From contig NZ_KQ948022.1 in the NCBI RefSeq assembly GCF_001513965.1, forward strand, positions 1-64,000: 64,000 nt of DNA. The letters are read 5' to 3'. The notes under the pieces are model-generated. The model was given only the letters and a program-made list of their open reading frames with translations, was not told where the DNA came from and made no database searches. This document shows positions 26,101-35,685 of this stretch, piece by piece. The first letter of the stretch is position 1. Every line of letters starts with the position of its first letter. The position numbers were made by a program, and so were the translations under genes. This DNA is from Streptomyces cellostaticus (lineage in GTDB: Bacteria; Actinomycetota; Actinomycetes; Streptomycetales; Streptomycetaceae).

Positions 26101-27756
26101 GGCCGGTTCCACAGGTCACTGGCCGACGCGCAGGTCAACGGCGCCACCCCCGACTGGGAGGCCGTGTTCGCCGACCGGGGCGCGCGGCGCGTCGACCTGC
26201 CCACCTACGCCTTCCAGCGGCAGAGCTACTGGCTCCCGCCCGTCGCCGGCCACTACACCGGCCTCACCTCGGCCGGTCTCGAGGCCGCCGGACACCCCTT
26301 GCTGACCGCCGCCGTCGGCCTCGTGCAGTCGGGCGGGCTGCTGTTCACCGGGCGGCTGTCCCGGCGTGCCCAGCCCTGGCTCGCCGAGCACGAGGCCGGC
26401 GGCAGGGCCGTGCTGCCCGGGGCCGCCTTCGTGGACCTCGCTCTGTATGCGGCCGCCCGCTCCGGCTGCGGCGGTGTACGGGAGTTGGTGCTGGAGGCTC
26501 CCCTGGAGCTTCCTGCGGACGGCGCCGTACAGGTACAGCTTGCGGTGGGCGCGCCCGCCGCCGACGGCGTACGGCCGCTGGACGTGTACGGCCGGCGCGC
26601 CGATGCCGGCCCCGCAGAACCCTGGGGCCGGTACGTCACCGGCACCCTCGGCACACCGGGCACGGCCGGCGCCCAGGCCACGGGCACGTGGCCGCCCGAG
26701 GGCGCCGAGCCCCTCGCACTCGACGGCCTGGACGACCGCTTCGCCGACGCGGGCGTCCGCTACGGCCCCTCCTTCCGGGGCCTGCGGTCGGTGTGGCGGC
26801 GCGGCGACGACGAACTGTTCGCCGAGGTCGCCCTGCCGCTGCCCCGGCGCTCCGAGGCAGGCCGCTTCGGACTGCACCCGGCGCTCCTGGACGCGGCACT
26901 GCAACCGCTGGCCCTGGCCCTGGACGGCTCCGGCGAGGGGGCGCAACGCCCCTTCTCCTGGCACGACATCACGCTGCACGCCCCCGGACGCACCGCCGTA
27001 CGGGCCGCGCTGCGCCGCACCGGCGCCGACCGGATCGCCGTGGAACTGACCGACGAGGACGGGCGGCCGGTCGCCGTACTCGGATCCCTGGTGCTGCGGA
27101 CACAGACGGCCACCCCGGGCTCGGCGGACCTCGTGCCCGCCGTACGACTTCCCTCAGGCACCGAGCCGTTCGGCGGGGCCGGATCCTTCCCCGCCGTACC
27201 TGACGGCGGCGGGCGGTGGACGGAGCGGCTGGCCGGTCTGGACGAGGCCGAACAGGTACGGCTGTTGCAGGAACTCGTACGCACCCAGGCCGCTGCGGTG
27301 CTGGGCCATCCGGACAAGAACGCCGTCCTGGCGGACCGCGCGTTCCGCGACATCGGCTTCGAGTCGCAGACGGCGGTCGAACTGTGCAACCGGCTCAACT
27401 CCGCGACCGGCGTGCGCCTGCCCGCCGTCTCCGTCTTCGACCATCCCACCCCCGGGCTGCTCGCCCGTCGGCTGCGGCAGGAGCTGTCGGTGAGGGGCGG
27501 TGCGGCGGCCGCAGAACCACTGTTCGACCGGCTGGACGCCCTGGAGGCCGCGCTCGGCGCCGCCGACACCGACACGCTCACCCGGGCCACGGCACGCCTG
27601 CACGCGCTGCTGTGGAAGCTCGAGGACACGACGACGGACTCCGCGCCGTCGGCATCCCACGCCCACGAGGGCGGCGAGGCCGGGACCGAGGACCTCTCCG
27701 CGGTCTCGGACCTGGAGATGTTCGCCCTCATCGACAAGGAGTTCGGCCCGGCGTGA
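23173..27756 (+). CDS. Type I modular PKS: ACP-KS-AT-DH-ACP
   Basis: 1527 residues. In order: ACP (about 30-110, carrier Ser72 in LGLGSLTGVEL, where the usual Asp before Ser is Gly); KS (about 135-560, Cys308 in TACSSS, EAHGTGT, KSNIGHT); AT (about 660-960, GHSQGE Ser761, with YASH and VDVVQPV pointing to methylmalonyl-CoA); DH (about 1030-1310, His1073 in HEAGGRAVLP, Asp1240 in LLDAALQ, YGPSF); second ACP (carrier Ser1398 in GFESQTAVEL); C-terminal docking helices ending DLEMFALIDKEFG. There is no KR, so the DH has no beta-hydroxy substrate made in cis. The leading ACP without its own AT implies that the starter acid is loaded in trans. ATG 23173 is used. Confidence 0.93.
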   Translation: MTGASEDGTWSDTGTAAGPAEPLTRRPAAADPPGRLPLLLDLVIRQVREILGQVAPEEIHGHETFRDLGLGSLTGVELRRRLGEETGLQLSSTAVFDHPTPDDLAAHLLTELLGQGPKPAPAAAAPVPAPGAGGDEPIAIVSMACRFPGGVESPEQLWRLVVDGVDAVSGFPTGRGWDLEELAGAGPDRPGRSHTREGGFLYEADRFDAAFFGISPREALAMDPQQRLVLEASWEALERAGIAPATLRGSRTGTFVGCAHTDYGTDLGRAPEGMEGHLVTGGAASVLSGRVAYTLGLEGPAVTVDTACSSSLVSLHLAAQSLRAGESTLALAAGVTVMATSGGFIGMSRQGALAEDGRSKAFSADADGMGMSEGVGVLLLERLSDARTHGHPVLALVRSSAVNQDGASNGLTAPRGVAQEQVIRQALAAAGLAPGEVDAVEAHGTGTPLGDPIEVRALQRTYGRERPADRPLWLGSVKSNIGHTAGAAGAAGVIKTVLALRHGVLPRTLHADRRSAEIDWTAGAVDLLTEERPWPETGRPRRAGVSSFGISGTNAHVILEQAGTGDTYGTEAPDTHVADGGPVVWVVSGRGSGALRAQAARLREYVRARPRLRPVDVGYSLATGRSAFEDRAAIVAPDRAGLLRGLDALAAGEGAAELTEGVVNRTGNTVFVFPGQGSQWAGMAAELLDSSTVFARRLEECDQALAPYVDHAVRDVLRQAPGAPSLERVDVVQPVLFAVMVSLAELWRSVGVVPDAVLGHSQGEIAAACVAGALSLADAARVVALRSRALVDAAGNGGMLSVGLPADDVRGELPRWQGRLSVAAVNGPASVVVAGEDTALDAYAARCAERGLRVRRIAVDYASHCAQVEPLRERLLAELADLAPGAAHTAFYSSVTGELIDTTGLDAGYWYRNLRSTVEFERATRSLLAAGHRLFIEVSPHPVVTLGIEETVASLGDTSLGRAAVVGTLRRDDGGAGRFHRSLADAQVNGATPDWEAVFADRGARRVDLPTYAFQRQSYWLPPVAGHYTGLTSAGLEAAGHPLLTAAVGLVQSGGLLFTGRLSRRAQPWLAEHEAGGRAVLPGAAFVDLALYAAARSGCGGVRELVLEAPLELPADGAVQVQLAVGAPAADGVRPLDVYGRRADAGPAEPWGRYVTGTLGTPGTAGAQATGTWPPEGAEPLALDGLDDRFADAGVRYGPSFRGLRSVWRRGDDELFAEVALPLPRRSEAGRFGLHPALLDAALQPLALALDGSGEGAQRPFSWHDITLHAPGRTAVRAALRRTGADRIAVELTDEDGRPVAVLGSLVLRTQTATPGSADLVPAVRLPSGTEPFGGAGSFPAVPDGGGRWTERLAGLDEAEQVRLLQELVRTQAAAVLGHPDKNAVLADRAFRDIGFESQTAVELCNRLNSATGVRLPAVSVFDHPTPGLLARRLRQELSVRGGAAAAEPLFDRLDALEAALGAADTDTLTRATARLHALLWKLEDTTTDSAPSASHAHEGGEAGTEDLSAVSDLEMFALIDKEFGPA

Positions 27757-27844
27757 CCCGCCGCCCGCCGCTCCCGCCCCACCGCCGTCACGAACCCTGC
27801 CCGGCCCGCCGCCCGTACCCCCACTGCTGAGGACTGGAACCGAG

Positions 27845-30800
27845 ATGGACACTGACGAACGGATGCGCGGCTATCTCGAGCGGATGGTCGGTGAGGTACG
27901 GCGCTCGCAGCGCCTGCTCGCCGAGGCCGAGGCCAAGGCCCACGAGCCGATCGCGATCGTGGCGATGAGCTGCCGGTACCCCGGCGGCATCCGGTCCCCC
28001 GAGGACCTGTGGCGGTTCATCGCGGCCGACGGCGACGCCGTCAGCGGATTCCCGGTCGGGCGCGGCTGGGACACCGCGAAACTGTACGACCCGAACCCGG
28101 ACCACCCCGGCACGACCTATGTCCGCGAGGGCGGCTTCCTGCACGACGCGGAGGAGTTCGACGCCGAGTTCTTCGGCATCTCGCCGCGTGAGGCCCTGGC
28201 CATGGACCCGCAGCAGCGGATCCTGCTGGAGACGGCGTGGGAGGCGTTCGAGCGGGCGCGGATCGATCCGGCCACCCTGCGGTCCACTCCCACCGGTGTC
28301 TTCGTCGGCTGCAACGGCCAGGACTACGCGGCCCGGCTGACCCGGACCCCGCCGGCCGCCGAAGGACTGCTGGCCACCGGAAACGTCGCGAGCGTCATGT
28401 CCGGGCGGATCGCCTACACCTTCGGCTTCGAGGGACCGGCCGTGACGCTGGACACCGCGTGCTCCTCGTCGCTGGTGGCGCTGCACCTCGCCGTTCAGGC
28501 GCTGCGCCGGGGCGAGTGCACGCTGGCGCTGGCGGGCGGCGTCACGGTGATGTCGTCGCCGGTGTCGTTCGTGGAGTTCAGCCGGCAGCGGGCGCTGGCC
28601 CGGGGCGGCCGGTGCCGGCCGTTCGCCGAGGGCGCCGACGGGATGTCGCTGGCCGAGGGCGTGGGCCTGCTGGTCCTGGAGCGGCTGTCCGACGCCCGGC
28701 GGGCCGGACACCGCGTCCTCGCCGTGGTGCGCGGCTCGGCCGTCAACCAGGACGGCGCGAGCAACGGGCTCTCCGCTCCCAACGGCCCCGCACAGCAACG
28801 GGTGATCGCCCAGGCCCTGGCCGACGCGCGGCTCGCGCCCGAGCAGGTGGACGCGGTGGAGGCGCACGGCACCGGAACCGCCCTCGGCGACCCGATCGAG
28901 GCCCAGGCACTGCTGTCCGCGTACGGGCAGGGCCGGCCCGCGGGCCGCCCGCTGTGGCTGGGCTCGGTGAAGGGCAACATCGGTCACACCCAGGCCGCTG
29001 CCGGGGTGGCCGGCGTCATCAAGATCGTCGAGGCGCTCGGACACGGGGTGCTGCCGCCCGGCCGCGAGGTCGCGCAGCCCTCCACGAAGGTGGACTGGTC
29101 GTCCGGCACGGTGCGCCTTGCGGCACAGGCCGAGCCGTGGGAGACGGCCGGGGCGCCGCGGCGGGCGGGCGTGTCCTCGTTCGGCATCAGCGGCACCAAC
29201 GCACACGTGATCATCGAGGAGTGGGCGGAGAGGGCAGAGCGGGAGCAGGCGGAGCGGCCGGGCCCGGCGGCGAGCGTGGGGGCCGGCCCGGGATCTGGTT
29301 CCGGGGCGGGCCTGGCCGAAGTGGAGGGCGCTTCCCAGCCGGGCCAGGCAGGAGGGGAGCGCGGTCCTGGGCCGGGGGAGAAGGAGAGCGAGCCGCCCAC
29401 TCTCGTACACCGCGAGCCCGCCGGCCGCGTTCACCGGGAGTCAGCCGGCCTCGTTCACCGTGAGCCGACCGGAGCTGTCCAGTCCGAGGGGGTCGTCCCC
29501 GTCCAGGCCGAGCCGGCCGGATCCGTACAGCCAGAGGCGGCCGGATCCGTCCAGTGCTGGTCGCTCTCCGCGCTGAACGAGGTCGCGCTGCGCGCCCAGG
29601 CCGAGCGGCTGCGTGCGCAGGTCGTGGCGCGGCCCGCGGAGGATCCCGCGGCTGTCGCCCAGGCGCTGGCGACGACCCGCACCGCCTTCCCGCACCGGGC
29701 CGCGGTGGTGTCGGGCGACCGGGCCGGCTTCCTGGCCGGGCTGGACGCGCTGGCCGACGGACGTCAGGCGCCGGGGCTGGTGCGCGGCACGGCGGTCGCC
29801 GACGCCAAGGTGGCCTTCGTCTTCCCGGGGCAGGGCGCCCAGTTGGCGGCGACGGGGCTCGAACTGCTGGACTCGGCACCGGTGTTCCGCGCCGAGATCG
29901 AGAAGTGCGAGGCCGCGCTCGCGCCCCACGTGGACTGGTCGCTGACCGACGTGCTGCGCGGCGCGCCGGGGACACCGCCGCTGGGCGGGACGAGCGTGGT
30001 GCAGCCGGTGATGTTCGCCGTCAATGTGGCGCTGGCGGCGCTGTGGCGTTCGTACGGGGTGGAGCCGGACGCGGTGACCGGGTCCAGCCAGGGCGAGGTG
30101 GCCGCCGCGTACGTGGCCGGCGCCCTCACCCTGGACGACGCGGCGCGGATCATCGCGCTGCGCAGCCGCGCGGCCGCGGGCATCGTGACCGACCGAGGCG
30201 CGATGCTCTCCGTCTCGCTCCGCCGCGAGCAGCTGGAAAGCCGCCTGGAGCGGTGGGGCTCACGCCTGTGCGTCGCCGCGTACAACGGCCCCACGTCGCA
30301 CGTCGTCGCCGGTGACGAGGACGCGGTGGAGGAGCTGCGGACGGCGCTGGAGGCGGACGGGGTCCGGGTGCGCCGGATCACCGCGACCTTCGCGTCCCAC
30401 TCCCGGCACGTGGAACCGATCGAGGAACGGCTGCTGCGCGACCTGTCCGGCCTCACCGGGCGACGGTCCGAGGTGCCGTTCCACTCCACCGTGAGTGCCG
30501 GACCGTTCGACACCCGTGGGCTGGACGCCGCGTACTGGTACCGCAACCTGCGCCGGCCCGTCGAGCTGGAGCGGACGGTACGCGGCCTGCTGGAGCAGGG
30601 CTTCACCCACTTCGTCGAGGTGAGTACGCACCCCGCGCTCGCGTTCGCGCTGCGCGAGACGTTCGAGGGTGCCGCCCGTCCGGACGCCTCGGCCGTGCCG
30701 TCGCTGCTGCGCGACGAGGGCGGACTGCGGCGCTTCGTCACCTCGGTCGCGGAACTGCACGTAGCCGGCGGCCCCGTGGACTGGGCGAAGCCCGCAGAGG

Positions 30801-33800
30801 GCCGTCCGGCGGACGCGGTGGATCTGCCCACCTACGCCTTCCAGCGCAGCCGGTACTGGCTGGAGGACGCCGTCGACGAGGCCGGCCGGGCGGGCGGCTC
30901 ACCGGCCGAGGCGGAGTTCTGGCAGGCCGTCGAGCAGGGTGACGTCGCCGCGCTCGCCGAGCTGGTACGGGCGGACGGCCTGGACGACGCCACGCCGCTG
31001 AGCGACCTGCTGCCGGCCCTCACCTCATGGCGGCAGCGGTCCCGCGAGGAGATCCCGCTGGACGACTGGCACTACCGCATCACCTGGATGCCGCTTCCCG
31101 GGCCGGCCCCGGGGGCGGCGGCCGGCACCTGGCTGCTCGCGGTCCCGGCCGGGGCCGGCGCCGAGGAGACCGCCGGGCGGGTGGCGCGGGAACTCACCGA
31201 GCGCGGCGGTCGCGTGGTCCGCTGCGACGTCGACACCCTGCACGGCGACCGTACCGCCCTCGCGGCCCGGTTGAGCGACGCGCTGGCGGGGGAGCCCGCC
31301 GCGCGCGGCCTGGTCTCCCTGCTCGGGCTCGACGAGCGCCCGCACCCCGGTCACCCCGCCGCCCCGGCCGGCGCGGCGGCCACGCTGACGCTGCTGCACG
31401 CGACGCTCGACGCCGAACTGGCCCTCCCGCTCCACCTGGTGACGCGCGGCGCGGTCTCGGTCGCCGACACCGATCCGCTGACCAACCCGGCGCAGGCCAT
31501 GGTCTGGGGCATGGGGCGGGTCATCGCCCTGGAGCACCCCGACCGCTGGGGTGGTCTGATCGACCTGCCCGCCACGGCCGACGCACCGTGGGCGGGGCGG
31601 CTGGGCGCGCTGCTGACGGGCGGCGGCGAGGAGGACCAGGTCGCGCTGCGGCCGTCCGGGACGTACGCCCGGCGCCTGGTCCGAGCCGAGGCCGGTCAGA
31701 CCACCGCGGCCGGCTGGCGGCCGAGCGGCACGGTCTTGGTGACCGGCGCCACCGGCACGCTCGGCCCGCACATCGCCCGCTGGCTGTCCGGCCGTGGCGC
31801 GGAGCACCTGGTGCTGACCAGCCGGCGCGGCGCCCAGGCCCCCGGCATGGCGGAGCTGCGCGGCGAACTGGGCGCGCTCGGCACCCGGGTGACGGTGGCG
31901 GACTGCGACATCGCCGACCGTACGGCGGTCGCGGAGCTGCTCGCCTCGCTCAAGGAGCAGGGCATCAAGGTCGGGACGGTCATCCACGCCGCGACGCTGA
32001 TGGACCTCGCGCCGCTCGGCGACATCGACGTGGCCCGGTTCGAGGAGTCGCTCACCGCGAAGGCCGCCGGCGCGGATCACCTCGCCGAACTCCTGGACGG
32101 CGAGGACCTGACCGACTTCGTCCTCTTCTCGTCCGTCGCGAGCATCTGGGGCAGCGGAGAACACGGCGCGTACGCGGCGGCCAACGCCTACCTCGACGCG
32201 CTCGCCGAACAGCGCAGGGCCCGCGGGCTGCCCGCCACCTCGGTGGCGTGGGGCGTGTGGCACGTACAGGACCCCTACCGGCCGAAGGCGGTGGACCCGG
32301 AGCAACTGCGGCTGCGCGGGCTGCCGTTCATGGCGGCCGGCCCGGCCTTCGACGCACTCGGGGCCGCCCTGGACCGGGGCGAGGTGTGCGTGACCGTGGT
32401 GCCCGTGGACTGGGACCGCTTCGTCACAGCGTTCACCTCGGCCCGCGCCAGGCCGCTGCTGTCCGGCGTCCCCGAGGCCCGGCGCCTGATGGAGGCGGCC
32501 GCGCGCCGCACGAGCGAGGCGGACAGCGCAGCACAGCCCGACGAGCCGGCGGCGCTGCGCCGGAGCCTGGCCGCCCTCACGGAGCAGGAGCGTGAGAGCG
32601 CCGTACGGGACCTGGTGCGGTCCGTCGTCGCCGAGGTGCTCGGGCATCCGTCGGCCGAGTCCGTCGCGGCGGACCGCTCCTTCCGGGAGCTGGGGCTCGA
32701 TTCGCTGGGCGCGGTGAACATCCGCAACCGACTCAGCGCGGCGACGGGCCGGCCCGTCCCCGCCACCCTCGTCTTCGACCACCCGACGCCGGCCGCGCTC
32801 GCCGACCACCTGCGCACCGAGTTCCTGACACCGGCCGAGCCCCCGGAACTGCCCGCACCGCCGCGGCCGCCCGAGCCGCCGGCCCCGACCGCACGACAGC
32901 AGGAGCGGCCCGCCCCCGCCGTCCGCCGCACGGTGCCCGACGACCCTGACCATGGCGCGCAGGCCGTCACCGATCCCGTCGCGATCGTCGGCATGGGCTG
33001 CCGGTTCCCCGGCGGCGTCCGCACCCCGGACGAACTGTGGGAGCTGGTCGCCTCCGCAGGCGAGGCGATCACCGGCTTCCCCGCCGACCGGGGCAGCGGC
33101 GAGGGCGCGCGGACGGGCCGCGAGGCTCCGCTGGGCGGATTCCTCCGGGACGCCGGCGCGTTCGACGCCGAGTTCTTCGGGATCTCCCCGGACGAGGCGT
33201 CGGCCATGGACCCGCAGCAGCGGCTCCTGCTCGAGACGTCCTGGGAGGCGATCGAGCACGCCGGGATCGACCCCCTCTCCCTGCGCGGCAGCAGGACCGG
33301 CGTCTTCGCCGGAGCCTCGCACAGCGGTTACGCGGCCGGCATCATCCACCACGCGGGCGGCAGCGCGCTGGACCGGCTGCCCCGGGACCTGCCGGCACAC
33401 CTCGGCGGCGGCACCACGGCCAGCATCGCCTCGGGCCGGGTCGCCTACACCCTCGGCCTCGAAGGGCCCGCGATCACCCTGGACACCGGGTGCTCCTCCG
33501 CCCTGCTCGCCCTCCATCTGGCCTGCCGCGCCCTGCGCGAGGGGGAGTGCACCCTCGCCCTGGCGTCCGGGGTGACGGTGATGGCGACGCCGGTGCTGTT
33601 CAGCGGTCTGTCCACGTTCCTCGGCCTGGCACCCGACGGGCGCAGCAAGTCCTTCGGCGCCGACGCCGACGGCATGGGCCTGGCCGAGGGCGCGGGCACC
33701 CTGCTCCTGGAGCGGCTCTCGGACGCACGGCGCCTCGGGCACCCGGTGCTCGCGGTGGTGCGCGGCAGCGCGGTCAACCACGTCGGGGCGGGCAACGGGC

Positions 33801-35485
33801 TGAGCGCGCCCTCGGGCCCGGCGCAGCAGCGGGTGATGGCTCAGGCGCTGGCGGACGCCGGGCTCGATGCCGCCGGGATCGACGCGGTGGAGGGCCACGG
33901 CTCGGGGACCGCGCTCGGCGACGCCATAGAAGCGCAGTCCGTCATCTCCGCCTACGGAGGCGCACGCCCGGCGGACCGGCCGCTGTGGCTGGGTTCGGTG
34001 AAGTCGCACCTGGGCAACACCCAGTGCGCGTCCGGAGCGGCCGCCGTCATCACCATGGCGCTGGCCATGCGGCACGGCGTGCTGCCGGCCTCGCGCGGTG
34101 CGGACCGGCCGTCCGAGCAGGTGGACTGGTCGGCCGCCGCGGTGCGGCCGCTGGGCGAGTCCGTGCCGTGGCCGCGCGCCGACCGGCCGCGCCGCGCCGG
34201 CGTCTCCTCGTTCGGGGCGAGCGGCACCAACGTCCACCTCGTCCTCGAAGAGGGTCCGGTACCGGAGAGGGAGTCCCAGGGCATGCCCCAGGAGACCGCC
34301 GCGCTGCCGTGGGTCCTGTCGGCACGCAGCACGGCGGCGCTGCGGGAGCAGGCCGCCCGGCTGGCCGCGCATCTGTCGGCACATCCGCAACTCGGCACCC
34401 AGGACGTGGCGTTCACCCTGTCCGCGGGCCGGGCCGCGCTCCCGCACCGGGCGGCGGTGACGGGAACGGACCGCACGGCCCTGCTGCACGGGCTGACCGC
34501 GCTCGCGGCGGGCCGGACGGCCCCGCCCCCGGTCCACACGGGCGAGGCCGCCACGGGCCGGCGGGCACTGGTGTTCCCCGCCTTCCCGGGCTCCGGCACC
34601 GGCGGCGCGACGCAGCCCTGGGCGGCGTCGGCCATCGGCCAACTCGCCCAGGAATTCCCGGCGTTCGCGGTCGCCGTCGGCGAGGTGCGGCAGTACGCGC
34701 CCGAGCTGGCCCTCTCGGAATTCGCCCTCCAGGTCGGGCTGTTCCGGCTGCTCCAGGCGTGGGGCCTGCGGCCGGACTGTGTGCTCGGCCAAGGGCTCGG
34801 CGCGCTCCCGGCGGCCCACGCGGCAGGGGTGCTGTCCCTCGCCGACGCGTGCGTGCTGCTGACGGCGGACACCGGCGGCGACGCCCTCGACCGCGTCACC
34901 GCCGAGACAACCTACGCGGCCCCCCGGCTCCCCGTCCTGGAGGAGAACGGTGCGCCGGTGGCGGCCGACCGCCTGCGTTCGCCCGAGCACTGGGCCGCGC
35001 TGCTGCGGGCACCCGGAGCCCGCGGGCGGTCGGGGGCGGCGGCCGCACAGTCCGGACCGCCCGCACCCGGGCTGCGCGGCATCGTCCTCGACGCCCGGAC
35101 GGCGGCCTTCGCCGACGGCACGGTCCTTGCGGTCCAGCACACCGTGCTGGACTCCGAACGGCCCGCTCCGGACGCCTTGTTCGCCACGCTCGCGGAACTC
35201 TTCGTGGACGGTGTGGGGTGGAACTGGCCCGCGGTGTTCACCGGCCGCCCGGTGCGCCGGGTGGAGCTGCCGACGTACGCCTTCCAGCGGGTCCGGTACT
35301 GGCTGGACACCCCGCCCGCAGCCGAGGGCACCGACCCCGCCGACCGGGTGTGGGCGGCCGTCCGCAGTGGTGATCCGGGCGCCCTGGCCGCCGCGCTCGG
35401 CATCGAGGGCCAGGGCCGGGAGCGACCGCTGGCGCAGGCGATCACCGCGCTGGCCGCGGTGGCCGGACCGTCGGGTCCCCGGTAG
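27845..35485 (+). CDS. Type I modular PKS: KS-AT-KR-ACP plus a degenerate KS-AT end
   Basis: 2546 residues. N-terminal coiled-coil docking (DERMRGYLERMVGEVRRSQ). Module A: KS (Cys206, HGTGT, NIGHTQ), a repeat-rich linker (about 518-568), AT (GSSQGE, Ser748; FASH, so probably methylmalonyl), KR (GATGTLG, catalytic Tyr1443; Trp 8 residues before and His 3 before the Tyr suggest A2-type stereochemistry), ACP Ser1620 in LGLDSLGAV. Module B: KS keeps Cys1883 and His2018 but NIGHT has become HLGNT (Asn2058 for the second catalytic His); AT reads GQGLG (Gly2317 for the catalytic Ser). The protein then stops with no ACP and no thioesterase. How the chain is released is unclear. It lies 88 bases after the first PKS and is surely co-transcribed. 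Confidence 0.93.
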   Translation: MDTDERMRGYLERMVGEVRRSQRLLAEAEAKAHEPIAIVAMSCRYPGGIRSPEDLWRFIAADGDAVSGFPVGRGWDTAKLYDPNPDHPGTTYVREGGFLHDAEEFDAEFFGISPREALAMDPQQRILLETAWEAFERARIDPATLRSTPTGVFVGCNGQDYAARLTRTPPAAEGLLATGNVASVMSGRIAYTFGFEGPAVTLDTACSSSLVALHLAVQALRRGECTLALAGGVTVMSSPVSFVEFSRQRALARGGRCRPFAEGADGMSLAEGVGLLVLERLSDARRAGHRVLAVVRGSAVNQDGASNGLSAPNGPAQQRVIAQALADARLAPEQVDAVEAHGTGTALGDPIEAQALLSAYGQGRPAGRPLWLGSVKGNIGHTQAAAGVAGVIKIVEALGHGVLPPGREVAQPSTKVDWSSGTVRLAAQAEPWETAGAPRRAGVSSFGISGTNAHVIIEEWAERAEREQAERPGPAASVGAGPGSGSGAGLAEVEGASQPGQAGGERGPGPGEKESEPPTLVHREPAGRVHRESAGLVHREPTGAVQSEGVVPVQAEPAGSVQPEAAGSVQCWSLSALNEVALRAQAERLRAQVVARPAEDPAAVAQALATTRTAFPHRAAVVSGDRAGFLAGLDALADGRQAPGLVRGTAVADAKVAFVFPGQGAQLAATGLELLDSAPVFRAEIEKCEAALAPHVDWSLTDVLRGAPGTPPLGGTSVVQPVMFAVNVALAALWRSYGVEPDAVTGSSQGEVAAAYVAGALTLDDAARIIALRSRAAAGIVTDRGAMLSVSLRREQLESRLERWGSRLCVAAYNGPTSHVVAGDEDAVEELRTALEADGVRVRRITATFASHSRHVEPIEERLLRDLSGLTGRRSEVPFHSTVSAGPFDTRGLDAAYWYRNLRRPVELERTVRGLLEQGFTHFVEVSTHPALAFALRETFEGAARPDASAVPSLLRDEGGLRRFVTSVAELHVAGGPVDWAKPAEGRPADAVDLPTYAFQRSRYWLEDAVDEAGRAGGSPAEAEFWQAVEQGDVAALAELVRADGLDDATPLSDLLPALTSWRQRSREEIPLDDWHYRITWMPLPGPAPGAAAGTWLLAVPAGAGAEETAGRVARELTERGGRVVRCDVDTLHGDRTALAARLSDALAGEPAARGLVSLLGLDERPHPGHPAAPAGAAATLTLLHATLDAELALPLHLVTRGAVSVADTDPLTNPAQAMVWGMGRVIALEHPDRWGGLIDLPATADAPWAGRLGALLTGGGEEDQVALRPSGTYARRLVRAEAGQTTAAGWRPSGTVLVTGATGTLGPHIARWLSGRGAEHLVLTSRRGAQAPGMAELRGELGALGTRVTVADCDIADRTAVAELLASLKEQGIKVGTVIHAATLMDLAPLGDIDVARFEESLTAKAAGADHLAELLDGEDLTDFVLFSSVASIWGSGEHGAYAAANAYLDALAEQRRARGLPATSVAWGVWHVQDPYRPKAVDPEQLRLRGLPFMAAGPAFDALGAALDRGEVCVTVVPVDWDRFVTAFTSARARPLLSGVPEARRLMEAAARRTSEADSAAQPDEPAALRRSLAALTEQERESAVRDLVRSVVAEVLGHPSAESVAADRSFRELGLDSLGAVNIRNRLSAATGRPVPATLVFDHPTPAALADHLRTEFLTPAEPPELPAPPRPPEPPAPTARQQERPAPAVRRTVPDDPDHGAQAVTDPVAIVGMGCRFPGGVRTPDELWELVASAGEAITGFPADRGSGEGARTGREAPLGGFLRDAGAFDAEFFGISPDEASAMDPQQRLLLETSWEAIEHAGIDPLSLRGSRTGVFAGASHSGYAAGIIHHAGGSALDRLPRDLPAHLGGGTTASIASGRVAYTLGLEGPAITLDTGCSSALLALHLACRALREGECTLALASGVTVMATPVLFSGLSTFLGLAPDGRSKSFGADADGMGLAEGAGTLLLERLSDARRLGHPVLAVVRGSAVNHVGAGNGLSAPSGPAQQRVMAQALADAGLDAAGIDAVEGHGSGTALGDAIEAQSVISAYGGARPADRPLWLGSVKSHLGNTQCASGAAAVITMALAMRHGVLPASRGADRPSEQVDWSAAAVRPLGESVPWPRADRPRRAGVSSFGASGTNVHLVLEEGPVPERESQGMPQETAALPWVLSARSTAALREQAARLAAHLSAHPQLGTQDVAFTLSAGRAALPHRAAVTGTDRTALLHGLTALAAGRTAPPPVHTGEAATGRRALVFPAFPGSGTGGATQPWAASAIGQLAQEFPAFAVAVGEVRQYAPELALSEFALQVGLFRLLQAWGLRPDCVLGQGLGALPAAHAAGVLSLADACVLLTADTGGDALDRVTAETTYAAPRLPVLEENGAPVAADRLRSPEHWAALLRAPGARGRSGAAAAQSGPPAPGLRGIVLDARTAAFADGTVLAVQHTVLDSERPAPDALFATLAELFVDGVGWNWPAVFTGRPVRRVELPTYAFQRVRYWLDTPPAAEGTDPADRVWAAVRSGDPGALAAALGIEGQGRERPLAQAITALAAVAGPSGPR

Positions 35486-35543
35486 CCACCGGCACCGTAC
35501 CGGCCGGCACGAGCCCGCGGGGCTCTGTCGCCGAGGGTGTCGA

Positions 35544-35684
35544 GGTCTGCTGGAGCAGGCGGTCCGCCCCGAGTACACGGTCCGCTTGCGCTGGGAGCCC
35601 GGCAGCGTCGCCTTCTGGGACAACCGGGCCACGAGCCACCTGGCCCCCAGCCGCAACGCCCACCTGGAGGCGGGCCGCTGGTGA
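35544..35684 (+). pseudogene. C-terminal fragment of a TauD/TfdA-type dioxygenase
   Basis: 47 codons from GLLEQAVRPEYTV to the stop at 35684. VRLRWEPGSVAFWDNRATSH is the conserved end of alpha-ketoglutarate-dependent TauD-like dioxygenases, including the second metal His and the Arg that binds 2-oxoglutarate nearby. The N-terminal three quarters are missing and the stop comes early (HLEAGRW). It starts about 60 bases after the PKS stop, which suggests that one deletion removed both the end of the PKS region and most of this gene. Confidence 0.7.
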
Positions 35685-35685
35685 G

